Assembly: GCA_946478675.1 (NCBI GenBank)
Contig: CAMLEF010000091.1
Location: 1-13,236 of the forward strand
Reading direction: 5' to 3'
Origin: an uncultured Flavobacteriales bacterium
GTDB lineage: Bacteria > Bacteroidota > Bacteroidia > Palsa-965
Length of the DNA: 13,236 bases
This document shows, piece by piece, positions 1-7,049 of the stretch; positions within the stretch are counted from its first letter, which is position 1; the number at the start of each line of letters is the position of its first letter. A program made the position numbers and the translations under genes. The notes under the pieces were generated by a model. That model had not been told where the DNA came from. It saw only the letters and a program-made list of their open reading frames with translations, and searched no databases.

Positions 1-388
1 CTTCCATGCTCACGATGAACGTTGCGGTGAGGCCTTTGCACGGCAGCTCTTCGCTTTGATTCATCGCCCAGAAACCGTTCGTCAGGTAATCGTGCTCAAC
101 GGTGCTATGCGACTGAATGTAGCCGTAACCGCAATGGTGATTCGTCAGCAGCAGGCCTTTCCCGGAAATGAGCTCGGCCGTGCATCCGCCGCCGAACTGG
201 CACACGGCGTCTTTCATGCTCGTGTGGTTGACGCTGTAGATGTCTTCCGCAGTGAGCTGGAAGCCGCGCGCTTTCATGTCGGTGATGTTGAGCTGGTCGA
301 GCAGCACAGGCAGCCACATGCCTTCGTCGGCGCGTGCGGTGGTGAAGAGCGTGAGGAACGTGAGGGCGGTAAAGAGAATACGCTTCAT
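1..388 (-). CDS. S46-family dipeptidyl-peptidase (DPP7/DPP11-like), N-terminal part
   Basis: The first 129 codons are visible; the rest lies beyond position 1. S46 enzymes are periplasmic or surface serine exopeptidases that release dipeptides from the N-termini of oligopeptides, a common step of amino-acid nutrition in asaccharolytic or proteolytic Bacteroidota. The ATG at 388-386 opens a signal peptide (MKRILFTALTFLTLF, probable cleavage after ARA, before DEGMW). The family N-terminus follows: DEGMWLP (21-27), LTAEDIYSVNH (45-55), FGGGCTAELIS (65-75), and TNHHCGYGYIQSHSTVEHDY from residue 82. His85 in TNHHCG matches the catalytic His of the chymotrypsin-like triad; the Asp and Ser would lie outside the window. 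Cys69 and Cys86 could form the disulfide usual in the family. The specificity-determining residues are not in the window, so DPP7 cannot be separated from DPP11. A promoter-like element lies about 65 bp upstream. The family assignment is very secure. Confidence 0.93.
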   Translation of the reverse strand, partial: MKRILFTALTFLTLFTTARADEGMWLPVLLDQLNITDMKARGFQLTAEDIYSVNHTSMKDAVCQFGGGCTAELISGKGLLLTNHHCGYGYIQSHSTVEHDYLTNGFWAMNQSEELPCKGLTATFIVSME

Positions 389-404
389 GAGATGTTGGTT
401 TTGC

Positions 405-443
405 CGCAGAGGCGCAGAGAACACAGAGGCTCCGCGTTGCGGA
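405..443. repeat. CCGCAGAGGCGCAGAG-type intergenic phrase
   Basis: This is a degenerate direct-repeat phrase built on CGCAGAG / CACAGAGG, followed at 431-443 by a small hairpin (TCCGC-GTT-GCGGA). It lies in the predicted 5' leader of the S46 peptidase. Similar phrases recur between genes in many Bacteroidota. It resembles in style the CACGGAG repeat at 12052-12111 and the CTTTGCG phrase at 3604-3628 in this window. No function is known to me. Confidence 0.5.
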
Positions 444-452
444 AATGAAGCG

Positions 453-460
453 TAAAAATA
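453..460 (-). promoter_or_regulatory. Bacteroidota -7 element for the S46 peptidase gene
   Basis: Read on the minus strand this is TATTTTTA, one base off the Bacteroidota -7 consensus TAnnTTTG and identical to the element before the MFS gene at 8792-8799. Transcription would start near 447, leaving a leader of about 60 nt that contains the repeat at 405-443. The -33 region is weak (TTCG, 18 bases upstream). Confidence 0.4.
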
Positions 461-517
461 AGGGAAAGGCGGTTATCGAAGTACGATCCGGGATGAGCGG
501 TAAAAGGGATTGCCGAT

Positions 518-544
518 TTAAAAATTGCCAATTGCAAAATTTAA
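518..544. repeat. AT-rich imperfect palindrome (AATTGCCAATTGC phrase)
   Basis: TTAAAAATTGC and GCAAAATTTAA are near-inverted arms around a tandem AATTGC motif, directly downstream of the stop codon of the small secreted protein gene. On the minus strand it reads TTGC-AATTG-GCAA followed by TTTTT, so it could act as a weak terminator for that gene. It equally fits the AATTGCC-type spacer phrases common in Bacteroidota. Confidence 0.35.
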
Positions 545-550
545 TGCACC

Positions 551-985
551 TCAATACGCTTTCGCACTTACCACATCCACACCGAGCTTCGTGCAATTTG
601 CCGGGCGGTCGAGCTTCCAACTGAAAAATTTCTTCTTGTGCGCTGGGACATATTCGTAAAGCACATAACGGCGCGTGTCAAGTACGGTATGCGTCGTGGA
701 ATAAAATTTAACTTCCAGTACCACGTCCTTGAAATTGGCAACAGTAGCCGTATTCTCAACTGTGGCATCCAGCTTCATTTTATCGCCCCAGAAATTCTCC
801 TTGTACTTTCCATCGACTTTTAAAAACCGTGCCGGATCGGCGCGTTCCATTTCTTCCACGGTCATTACTTTCTCTTCGTAGGAAGCCTGCGAATAATTGT
901 TGGAATTGTAGGGCCTGTTGCATTGTGCCAATACAAAAGTGATGTTCAACAGAAAAAGGGCGAATGAGACTCTCATAGACTTCAT
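551..985 (-). CDS. small secreted protein with an FxLYD-like beta-sandwich domain
   Basis: The protein has about 144 residues from the ATG at 985-983. The reading frame is open to 1009, but the 985 start gives a compact signal peptide (MKSMRVSFALFLLNITFVLAQ, probable cleavage between A and Q), and a -7 element at 992-999 lies between the two candidates. The mature protein starts with a short Asn/Tyr-rich stretch, then an acidic helix (EEKVMTVEEMERADPARF), then a beta-rich domain. The pattern VENTATVANFKDVVLEVKFY, then a strand ending RRYVLYEYVPA, then KKFFSWKL, resembles FxLYD or DUF3426-like Ig folds, in which a 'transport/decoration' strand pair is followed by an F-x-W strand. A Cys follows the putative cleavage site, but LAQC is a poor lipobox (Gln at -1), so a soluble periplasmic product is favoured. 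It is separated from the upstream cyclase gene by about 140 bp with its own promoter-like element. Function unknown. Confidence 0.72.
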   Translation of the reverse strand: MKSMRVSFALFLLNITFVLAQCNRPYNSNNYSQASYEEKVMTVEEMERADPARFLKVDGKYKENFWGDKMKLDATVENTATVANFKDVVLEVKFYSTTHTVLDTRRYVLYEYVPAHKKKFFSWKLDRPANCTKLGVDVVSAKAY

Positions 986-991
986 TTTCGC

Positions 992-999
992 CAAAAATA
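992..999 (-). promoter_or_regulatory. Bacteroidota -7 element (TATTTTTG), possibly leaderless
   Basis: The minus strand reads CTATTTTTGGCG, a perfect TAnnTTTG. With the usual 5-7 base distance, transcription would start at about 985-987, on or beside the ATG at 985. The message would then be leaderless, or the ATG at 976 would be used with a 10-nt leader. The -33 match (TTCG near 1019) is weak. Confidence 0.45.
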
Positions 1000-1123
1000 G
1001 ATGCCGCATTTTTCCCGAACCCTCCGGAACAGCTGCGCACGGAAAAGCTAACGCGTCTTTCGGAAAAGAAACGTGTCATTGAGAAAATCAAAAATGAGTT
1101 TTGGGAAAATTCAACCGGCAATC

Positions 1124-2569
1124 TCAATTGAGGAAATACATATCGAGCATTCCTTTATTCTTCGCGTCGATCTTGCCGCGGTAGGTCGTCGGAAATTTTT
1201 CACGGACCAATTCGTACGTGGCCTGCGAGATATTGATCTTTCCTGCAATAGAATTCTGCTCCATGCGCGCCGCCATGTTCACCGTGTCGCCCCAGATGTC
1301 ATACTGGAATTTGTGATGGCCAACTACACCCGCCACGAGCGGTCCGCTGTGAATGCCGATGCGGATATCGAACGCATGCTCGCGGATTTTTTTCTGCTCT
1401 TCCACGAACGCCCGGAATTCCAAAGCCACGTTCGCCACGTCGACAGCGTGCGTCGTGTTCTTCACCGGCAGCCCGCCCACAGCCACGTAAGCATCACCGA
1501 TCGTTTTGATCTTTTCCACGCCATACTTTTTCACGATCGCATCGAACGCCTGGAAATACGCGTCGATCTGCGCGATCAATGCTTCCGGCGTCATCCGCTC
1601 CGAGACTTTCGTGAAGCCGACAAAATCGGTGAACAGCACCGTCACCGAATCATAAAGATGCGTCGACGCTTTGCCGAAATTCATCAGCTCGTCGGCGGTT
1701 TCTTCCGGGAGAATGTTCAGCAGCAACCCGCGCGACTTCGACTTCTCTTCTTCGATCTGCCGGTTCTTCTCGAGAATTTCATCGTAGCTTTTCTTCAGCT
1801 CTACATTCCGCAGTCGAAAGATCTCGTTGTCGCGCTCCTTCATGTTCAGCTGGTGCTCGATCTCCGCCTGCACCGCTTTCTGTTCGGCCACCGCCAGCTC
1901 TTTCGTTCGTTTGCGAAGAATGATCTCGGCGCGGTGGATCGACAGCGTGATGTAATACGCCCAGATGCCGATGAACACGAACGAAAGCGCCATGTTCGAC
2001 ACCTTGAAGAATTGAAGGCTGCCAGCGCCCAAATGATAAACCGGCGTCAGCGTGTGCAGGTATAATTCGATGAACATGAACCCTGCAACGCACATCACGA
2101 GCAGCAGCGATTTCCAGACGAAGTTCCCGCGCGGCTTGAGGAACGGGAAAATGCCGACGACGGGAATGAAATACTGGAATCCTGTTTCTGTCCCGAGCAG
2201 CCACACCGCAATCACCTGGTGAATAACGAGCTCTCCCAGCGCAATCGTCATGCTGATCATGTGGTAGCCGTGGCGATTGAAAAGAATGGCAGCCACATAA
2301 CACGCGATGCTCACGAGCTGGATGTACACCATCGTGGGCAGGCCGAGCGAATAAAAGATGAACGCCCAAACAAGGTGCGCCATCCACGCGCCCGTTTCTG
2401 CAACGTTGGCGACGGTATAAAAACGCGAATTCTCCAGCTCCACCGCTTTGGGAAGCGTGTCGAAATGCAGGTAAATACGTTTGAGAAGCCCGATGATTGC
2501 CTGGAACAGGCGCATCCCGAAAGATAGTGATTGCCGATAAACTGCTGCGGGAGTTGTCTTATTTATCAA
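1124..2569 (-). CDS. six-TM membrane adenylate cyclase, class III
   Basis: This 481-residue protein should make cAMP from ATP at the inner membrane. Hydrophobic segments lie near residues 60-77, 79-97, 103-125, 129-146, 150-171 and 190-212. A charged coiled coil (213-282) leads to the cyclase homology domain (about 300-481). All catalytic residues are visible: metal-binding Asp315 (FTDFVGFT) and Asp359 (IGDAY), the adenine-specifying pair Lys355 (KIKTIGD) and Asp424 (QYDIWG), and transition-state Asn431 and Arg435 (NMAAR). The Lys/Asp pair predicts ATP, not GTP, as substrate; the active form should be a homodimer. The first in-frame start is a TTG at 2569-2567 that overlaps the TGA stop of an upstream open frame (TTGA), which would fit translational coupling. 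The alternative ATG at 2515 (residue 19) is preceded by TATCTTTC, a near -7 element. The N-terminal 45 residues before TM1 are unassigned. The signal sensed by the membrane domain is not visible. Confidence 0.93.
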   Translation of the reverse strand: MINKTTPAAVYRQSLSFGMRLFQAIIGLLKRIYLHFDTLPKAVELENSRFYTVANVAETGAWMAHLVWAFIFYSLGLPTMVYIQLVSIACYVAAILFNRHGYHMISMTIALGELVIHQVIAVWLLGTETGFQYFIPVVGIFPFLKPRGNFVWKSLLLVMCVAGFMFIELYLHTLTPVYHLGAGSLQFFKVSNMALSFVFIGIWAYYITLSIHRAEIILRKRTKELAVAEQKAVQAEIEHQLNMKERDNEIFRLRNVELKKSYDEILEKNRQIEEEKSKSRGLLLNILPEETADELMNFGKASTHLYDSVTVLFTDFVGFTKVSERMTPEALIAQIDAYFQAFDAIVKKYGVEKIKTIGDAYVAVGGLPVKNTTHAVDVANVALEFRAFVEEQKKIREHAFDIRIGIHSGPLVAGVVGHHKFQYDIWGDTVNMAARMEQNSIAGKINISQATYELVREKFPTTYRGKIDAKNKGMLDMYFLN

Positions 2570-2763
2570 TCCACGCGCAGTGAATCTTTCAGTGATTTAC
2601 CGAAGATCTCGCGGCCCATGGTGGGTTTACCCAGCAATACCTCGCGGAAGTTCGTCTCGTCGGAAGAAATCCCAAACTGGAATTTGTTTGGAATTTTTTG
2701 ACGCTGAAAATTTCTGCTTAATAGAAGGTGAAAATCTGAAGTACGCAGGCGACTGGTAGTACC
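2566..2763 (-). pseudogene. coding-like tail in frame after the FISUMP stop codon
   Basis: After the TGA at 2766-2764 the same frame stays open for 65 codons to a TGA at 2568-2566. The second half is protein-like, with neighbour-like codon use: ISSDETNFREVLLGKP, then TMGREIFGKSLKDSLRVD at the C-terminus. No good start codon opens it; the only ATG sits in TMGRE, 18 codons before the stop. It could be the 3' remnant of a gene whose 5' part was replaced, a readthrough extension of the FISUMP protein, or a short coupled leader ORF of the cyclase, whose TTG start overlaps its stop. It could also be chance. I do not recognise the sequence. Confidence 0.3.
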
Positions 2764-3339
2764 TCAATCTTTCACGCATCGTATAGAATAGCCTTCGCCC
2801 AAACTACAGAAGCGACTGGCTGCTCCGTAGCTGATGTTCTGCAGAATCAAAACATACGCCATCTGCGTAGTGTCGAGCGTGGTGCCCCACCAGAAACCCA
2901 TTTGACCTTTCAGAATAAAGTATCCACCCCCCGACACTCCTCCGCCGGGGAAAGCGTTAAACCCGCTTTCGTTTGTACCATCTCCACGGTTGACCCAGCT
3001 GTGTGTGCTCTTCATTTTACGTCCGGCGTTGAGCTCCCCTCCGAGGAAATCCGTAAGCTGCCGCCACTCGTTCATATCCGGAACATGCCAGCCCGCCGGT
3101 GCGAGCCCACGCGGATCGTTCACTGCATGCCAATTATAATACCTTCCGTAATACTGTGCGTTAACCGGATCAAAATCCAGACAGGCGCAGACCGGCTTAT
3201 TTTGCTGGCTCATGTCTCTCCATTCTTGCTCATTTTCTGCTTCGAAGATGGGATCCCCGTTTCTGAATGTGATAACGTCAAGATTTCGGTCCGTCCATAC
3301 CTGTTGACCGATAGTTATTGAAGGAATTTCCAGCGTCAT
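2764..3339 (-). CDS. FISUMP (Fibrobacter succinogenes major paralogous) domain protein
   Basis: This 191-residue protein consists almost entirely of one FISUMP domain. Diagnostic motifs appear in family order: IGQQVWTDRNLDV (10-22), YYGRYYNWHAV (63-73), LAPAGWHVPDMNEW (79-92), GTNESGFNAFPGG (121-133), FWWGTT (149-154) and a C-terminal GYSIRCVKD. The fold is usually found in secreted or surface proteins of Bacteroidota and Fibrobacteres, often with a lipoprotein signal and repeated paralogues; its biochemical role is not established. Here there is no signal peptide: the protein begins MTLEIPSITIGQQVW, directly at the first domain strand. It may therefore be cytoplasmic, or a 5' export segment may have been lost. 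The ATG at 3339-3337 lies inside a predicted hairpin. An in-frame coding-like tail follows its stop codon. Surrounding DNA is visibly more AT-rich than the neighbouring ABC transporter gene, which is compatible with acquisition by transfer. Confidence 0.85.
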   Translation of the reverse strand: MTLEIPSITIGQQVWTDRNLDVITFRNGDPIFEAENEQEWRDMSQQNKPVCACLDFDPVNAQYYGRYYNWHAVNDPRGLAPAGWHVPDMNEWRQLTDFLGGELNAGRKMKSTHSWVNRGDGTNESGFNAFPGGGVSGGGYFILKGQMGFWWGTTLDTTQMAYVLILQNISYGAASRFCSLGEGYSIRCVKD

Positions 3340-3360
3340 TGGAGTCTATTTTTTCCAATG
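3337..3360 (-). promoter_or_regulatory. hairpin enclosing the FISUMP start codon
   Basis: CATTGGA (3337-3343) and TCCAATG (3354-3360) form a perfect 7-bp inverted repeat with a 10-nt loop. In the mRNA the initiating AUG would be the 3' end of the stem, which could limit initiation. The stem is short and only partly GC, so chance is possible. Confidence 0.3.
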
Positions 3361-3638
3361 TAATGCTATTTCGCTCTCGTCCGGTTTCCTCTTGCCTCGT
3401 GCGTTACTTCTGCGAGTCCGAGCTTTTCCATCAGCGGCGGAACCCGGTATAAGAATGTGAGCCAGCTTTTGCGTCATTTTCTCCAGAGAATAAACGCAGT
3501 CACATAAATCCGAGGGACAAGGATAGGCATTGACATGCCTATAGTGCCGTACCTGTTTATCTTGACTAGTTACTAAAAGAAAAGGGCGCAAAGAGTTTGA
3601 TTTCTTTGCGCCCCTTGCGTCTTTGCGGTTAAGCAGAA
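3340..3638. other. intergenic region between FISUMP and ABC transporter genes
   Basis: These 299 bases hold the ABC transporter terminator (3575-3613), a CTTTGCG repeat phrase (3604-3628), and a second perfect inverted repeat at 3523-3542 (ATAGGCAT-TGAC-ATGCCTAT, 8-bp arms) that has no T-tract. A possible -7 element for the FISUMP gene (TATCCTTG on the minus strand, near 3519-3526, one mismatch) overlaps this hairpin. An 81-codon TTG-initiated open frame ends at 3346 but begins inside the terminator stem, and I do not regard it as a gene. Confidence 0.55.
3575..3613 (-). terminator. rho-independent terminator of the TerB-ABCG gene
   Basis: The arms GGGCGCAAAGA (3584-3594) and TCTTTGCGCCC (3603-3613) form a perfect 11-bp stem with an 8-nt loop. 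On the minus strand the hairpin is followed directly by TTTTCTTTT. It starts about 25 bases after the ABC transporter stop codon. The right arm is embedded in a CTTTGCG-rich repeat phrase. Confidence 0.85.
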
Positions 3639-6600
3639 TTACCGTTGATCTTTTTTCTTTTTAAAACGTTCTGCGAGCGAGCCGAGACCGTCGATGATCC
3701 TGCGCAGCACATCGAAATACAGCGTGATCACCATGATGAGCGACATGCTCCAGAGCACGCAGAGATTCACCCAGAACGTGTCGAAATAACGGCCGAAGAA
3801 CTTCTTGCGCGGCGCGAAGAAATGCGAGTTGCCGAAATCCGACTGGTACGGTTCCATGAACACCGGGTCGGCGCGCTGGATGAGAATGCCGTCCTGCTCG
3901 ATGATCTTGTTGAACTCATTCGCATTGCGCACGAGGTCGCTGATGCTTTCGTTCATGTAATCGTCTTTCAGCTTGTTGAACGCTTTCTTCTTTTGATCCG
4001 TCGCAACCGCATTCGCGCCGGTCGTGCGATCGCGTATCACTTTGTCGCGGGCCTCGTTGTTCGTGTTGAAGATCTTCACGTAAACCGAATTCACCGTATT
4101 GAGGTAATCGCGGAAATTGTTCGGCGGAAGGCTGCCGTCTGCCGCAAGTTCGTTGAACGTCTCCGGCTTCACGGCTTCAACTTTCTTCGTCAGGCCGTCG
4201 AGCTGCGAGGTGAGCTGTGTACCGAGGGCGTTGATCTTCTTGCGGCGGGCAAGCTCTTTCAAGCGCGCATAATCGTTGGCAATCTCGTGCTGCAGCAGCG
4301 TCACGTCGTTGATCTGGTCTTTCGCGAGCGAATCGGTGTGATCTTTTACAACGCCTTTACGCGCATTTGCAAAAGCCTGCGGCGTGATCACTTTAGCATT
4401 CGTTTCGCACTTGTCGATCTTGCCGCGGAGATGCGGAATCCAGTAGTTCTTCCGGAAATCCGCAATGCTCATGATCTCTTCGTACTTGTAGAACTGCCGC
4501 TCGTACGCGTTGTTGCGGAACTGGTCCACCGCCAGCGCTTCGAAAGCCCAGCGCGACGCCATCATCTCGCCGGCCACCGGCACCGTGCGCTGCGAAGTGA
4601 TCGTCGGGTTCAGCTTTTCGAACTTGACGATGACACCGCTGAGCAGCAGCTGCGGAATGATGAGGAACGGAATGAGAATGTAGATCGTCACCGCGGAATT
4701 GAACGCCGAAGAAATGTTCAGCCCGAGCATGTTCGCGAAGCACGACGTGGTGAACAGCACCAGCCAGTAATCGAACCACATGCCATGGATGCCGAGCACC
4801 GAATTGCCGACCGCCACGAACATTATCGTCTGGATCGCCGAGAGCACGAACATGATCAGGATCTTCGACATGAGGTAACTCGAACGACTCAGGTTGAGGA
4901 ACGATTCACGCTTGAGGATCTTGCGGTCGCGGATAATTTCTTCGGCAGAAACGGTGAGGCCGATGAACAGCGCCACCACCACCGACATGAAAATGTAAGC
5001 CGGGATGTTTTCGTTCTCGCGGAAGCTGTAGCCGATCGTGTTCGAAACGTCGGTGTTGAAGAAACGCACGAGGTACGAAAGGATGAACGCAAGCACCGGC
5101 GCTTCGAGCAGGTTGATGACCATGTACTGCGTGTTCGTCAGCTTCGAACGAACGTCGCGTGTCATGAACACTCCCATCTGCTTCAGGCGGCCCGGGATGT
5201 TGAACGTGCTCTCGGGATTATCGGTGGTCGGCGCAACAGCTTCCTGCTTCGCCTCGATGTGATCCCGGTAAAACTGGTTCCACTCCGACGGCGACACTTT
5301 GCGGTTGCGCGTGAGGTTGCCATATTCATCCACCACCTTCGATTCGATGATATTGAAGATCTGCTCGGGATTCACGTTACCGCAGGTCGGGCATTCGCTC
5401 TCGTCGCTGTTGACGTGGTTCACCATCTTCTTGAAGTAAACCACCGCGTCCACCGGGTTGCCGTTGTAGATCGGGTAACCGCCGTTGTCGAGGATGATCA
5501 GCTTGTCGAACATCTTGAAGATATCCGAAGAAGGCTGGTGAATAACGACGAACACGAGCTTGCCTTTCAGCGCCAGCTCCTTCAGCAAGTCCATGATGTT
5601 TTCCGAGTCGCGCGAAGAAAGACCGGAAGTCGGTTCGTCGACGAAAAGCACGGAAGGCTCACGGATAAGCTCGAGCGCGATGTTGAGGCGTTTGCGTTGT
5701 CCGCCGGAAATGGTTTTCTCGAGCGGGCTGCCCACTTTCAGGCCGCGCGCTTCGAAAAGCCCGAGGTCGGCGAGCAGCTCGTCCACCATTTTGCTGATGG
5801 CGGCGTCGCTGAGATTGCCGAAGCAGAGCTTGGCATTATAGAACAGGTTCTGGAAAACGGTGAGCTCCTCGATCAGCAGGTCATCCTGCGAAACGTGGCC
5901 GATCACGCCTTCGATCTTGTCCTTCTGGGTGTGAATGTTGATGCCGTTGATCAGCACTTCGCCTTTGGTCGGGGCTTCGTTGCTGTTGAGCACGTTGAGC
6001 AGCGTCGATTTGCCGGCGCCGGAACCGCCCATGATACCGATGAGGCGGCCGGATTCTTCCTGGATGTTGACACCGCGCAGGCCGAGCTTACCGGTCTTGA
6101 ACTTGTACTCGATATTGTTCGCCTGGAACGTAATGCGCGAGCCGGTTTTGCTGCTCAGGAACGCGCTGATGATGTCGCTGTAATAGATCGGCTGCACTTT
6201 CGAGCTGCGCAGCGAGGAGCCCGGCGTGAGGATATACACCTTGTTCAGGAGCATGCCCTGGCCGTTGAGGTTCAGCTCGGCGTCACCGTTGTAGCGGCAG
6301 GCGTACATGCCCACGCTCGGAATGTATACGACGACCACGCGCCCGTTGCCGAGCGATTCGGCGTAGATGTGATGCGCCTGCTGGTAATTCGTATCGCGGA
6401 TGCCGTCGATCAGCAGGAACTCGGCGATGTCCGGCATTTCCTTCACGTCTTTCTCGACGAAATCACGAAGGCGGCCGAATTCACCGGACTCGATGTTGAA
6501 CGTTTCGGAAACGGTCTGCACGAATTCCAATTCCTGCTCGGAAATCTCGTAGCTGGAATGAATGAACTCGATGAGTCGCAGCAGCACGACGACTTTCTGT

Positions 6601-6875
6601 TTCTGCGTCAGCTCTTCGTTGATCTGCGAACAGATGCGAAGCACTTTCACCGAGTTCACCGACGTACGCTTGGCAGAGCCGTCTTTACGCTTGGCAACCT
6701 GGTGATGCTGCTCGAGAAATTCGTCGAAAAGAGTGAGGTATTGCTCAACCAGGTCAAGGCTGAGCTGCTGTTTGAGGAACGATTCGACGATACCCCTGCT
6801 GGCAGAAGTAACGCCGTCAACCTTCGCAATGATCGCGAAGAGTTGCATGAGGGCTTTCAGAATCCGTTCACTCAT
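3639..6875 (-). CDS. ABCG-type ABC transporter with N-terminal TerB-like domain
   Basis: This single 1078-residue chain has several parts. Residues 1-142 are helical and TerB-like (FAIIAKVDGV, SSYEISEQELEFVQ). Residues 150-245 are beta-rich and end in PIYYSDIISAFL. The nucleotide-binding domain (about 250-480) has Walker A GGSGAGKS (283-290), Q-loop Gln330, signature ISGGQRKR (389-396), Walker B VLFVDEPTSG with Glu414, and His446 (IHQPSSD). A linker carries one CxxC (CPTCG, 495-499). The ABC2-type membrane domain has TMs near 583-603, 626-643, 669-692, 702-722 and 727-750. A soluble loop of about 280 residues (755-1034), partly coiled coil, precedes a last TM (1035-1056) and a basic tail. NBD-before-TMD order matches the ABCG/White half-transporters, which dimerise, usually to export lipids or hydrophobic compounds. 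The substrate is unknown. The external TM5-TM6 loop is far larger than in ABCG proteins. The gene is monocistronic, with a strong promoter match upstream and a terminator downstream. Confidence 0.92.
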   Translation of the reverse strand: MSERILKALMQLFAIIAKVDGVTSASRGIVESFLKQQLSLDLVEQYLTLFDEFLEQHHQVAKRKDGSAKRTSVNSVKVLRICSQINEELTQKQKVVVLLRLIEFIHSSYEISEQELEFVQTVSETFNIESGEFGRLRDFVEKDVKEMPDIAEFLLIDGIRDTNYQQAHHIYAESLGNGRVVVVYIPSVGMYACRYNGDAELNLNGQGMLLNKVYILTPGSSLRSSKVQPIYYSDIISAFLSSKTGSRITFQANNIEYKFKTGKLGLRGVNIQEESGRLIGIMGGSGAGKSTLLNVLNSNEAPTKGEVLINGINIHTQKDKIEGVIGHVSQDDLLIEELTVFQNLFYNAKLCFGNLSDAAISKMVDELLADLGLFEARGLKVGSPLEKTISGGQRKRLNIALELIREPSVLFVDEPTSGLSSRDSENIMDLLKELALKGKLVFVVIHQPSSDIFKMFDKLIILDNGGYPIYNGNPVDAVVYFKKMVNHVNSDESECPTCGNVNPEQIFNIIESKVVDEYGNLTRNRKVSPSEWNQFYRDHIEAKQEAVAPTTDNPESTFNIPGRLKQMGVFMTRDVRSKLTNTQYMVINLLEAPVLAFILSYLVRFFNTDVSNTIGYSFRENENIPAYIFMSVVVALFIGLTVSAEEIIRDRKILKRESFLNLSRSSYLMSKILIMFVLSAIQTIMFVAVGNSVLGIHGMWFDYWLVLFTTSCFANMLGLNISSAFNSAVTIYILIPFLIIPQLLLSGVIVKFEKLNPTITSQRTVPVAGEMMASRWAFEALAVDQFRNNAYERQFYKYEEIMSIADFRKNYWIPHLRGKIDKCETNAKVITPQAFANARKGVVKDHTDSLAKDQINDVTLLQHEIANDYARLKELARRKKINALGTQLTSQLDGLTKKVEAVKPETFNELAADGSLPPNNFRDYLNTVNSVYVKIFNTNNEARDKVIRDRTTGANAVATDQKKKAFNKLKDDYMNESISDLVRNANEFNKIIEQDGILIQRADPVFMEPYQSDFGNSHFFAPRKKFFGRYFDTFWVNLCVLWSMSLIMVITLYFDVLRRIIDGLGSLAERFKKKKDQR

Positions 6876-6901
6876 AAAAGTCGGCTAACCGGCTTGGGTG
6901 T

Positions 6902-6931
6902 CAAAAATAGAAAAATCTGATTGAGAGGCAA
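6902..6931 (-). promoter_or_regulatory. Bacteroidota promoter of the TerB-ABCG gene
   Basis: On the minus strand TTG (6931-6929), a 19-base spacer and TATTTTTG (6909-6902) match the Bacteroidota sigma-A consensus (TTG-N19-TAnnTTTG) exactly. Transcription would start near 6897, giving a leader of about 22 nt before the ATG at 6875. This is the best promoter match in the window. Confidence 0.7.
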
Positions 6932-6983
6932 GTGATTCCGACAGGGCGGTCGCGCGGGTTAACTTGCCGGGCAAAGGTAAACC

Positions 6984-7024
6984 AATTAGTGAATTTGTCT
7001 ATTTGTTGATTGGCGAATTTGTCG
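6984..7024. repeat. GAATTTGTC direct-repeat phrase
   Basis: GAATTTGTC occurs at 6991-6999 and again at 7015-7023, with a related TATTTGTTG between them (7000-7008). This resembles the AATTTG-type short spacer repeats that Bacteroidota genomes accumulate. It lies between the ABC transporter promoter and the terminator of the next unit. No function is visible. Confidence 0.45.
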
Positions 7025-7049
7025 ATGGGCGCAACACACGTTTCTACCT

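Noticed and set aside
1073..2065. 330-codon open frame opposite the adenylate cyclase
   Set aside because: It is antisense to a gene with complete catalytic motifs; its own translation is low-complexity and Arg/His-rich.
3346..3591. 81-codon minus-strand open frame just upstream of the FISUMP gene
   Set aside because: Its only start is a TTG inside the terminator stem, the composition is odd, and no motif or ribosome-binding site is visible.
3645..6920. Open frame of about 1090 codons antisense to the ABC transporter
   Set aside because: Its translation is rich in His, Arg, Val and Asp with no domain motifs, and it mirrors the codon bias of the real gene on the other strand.
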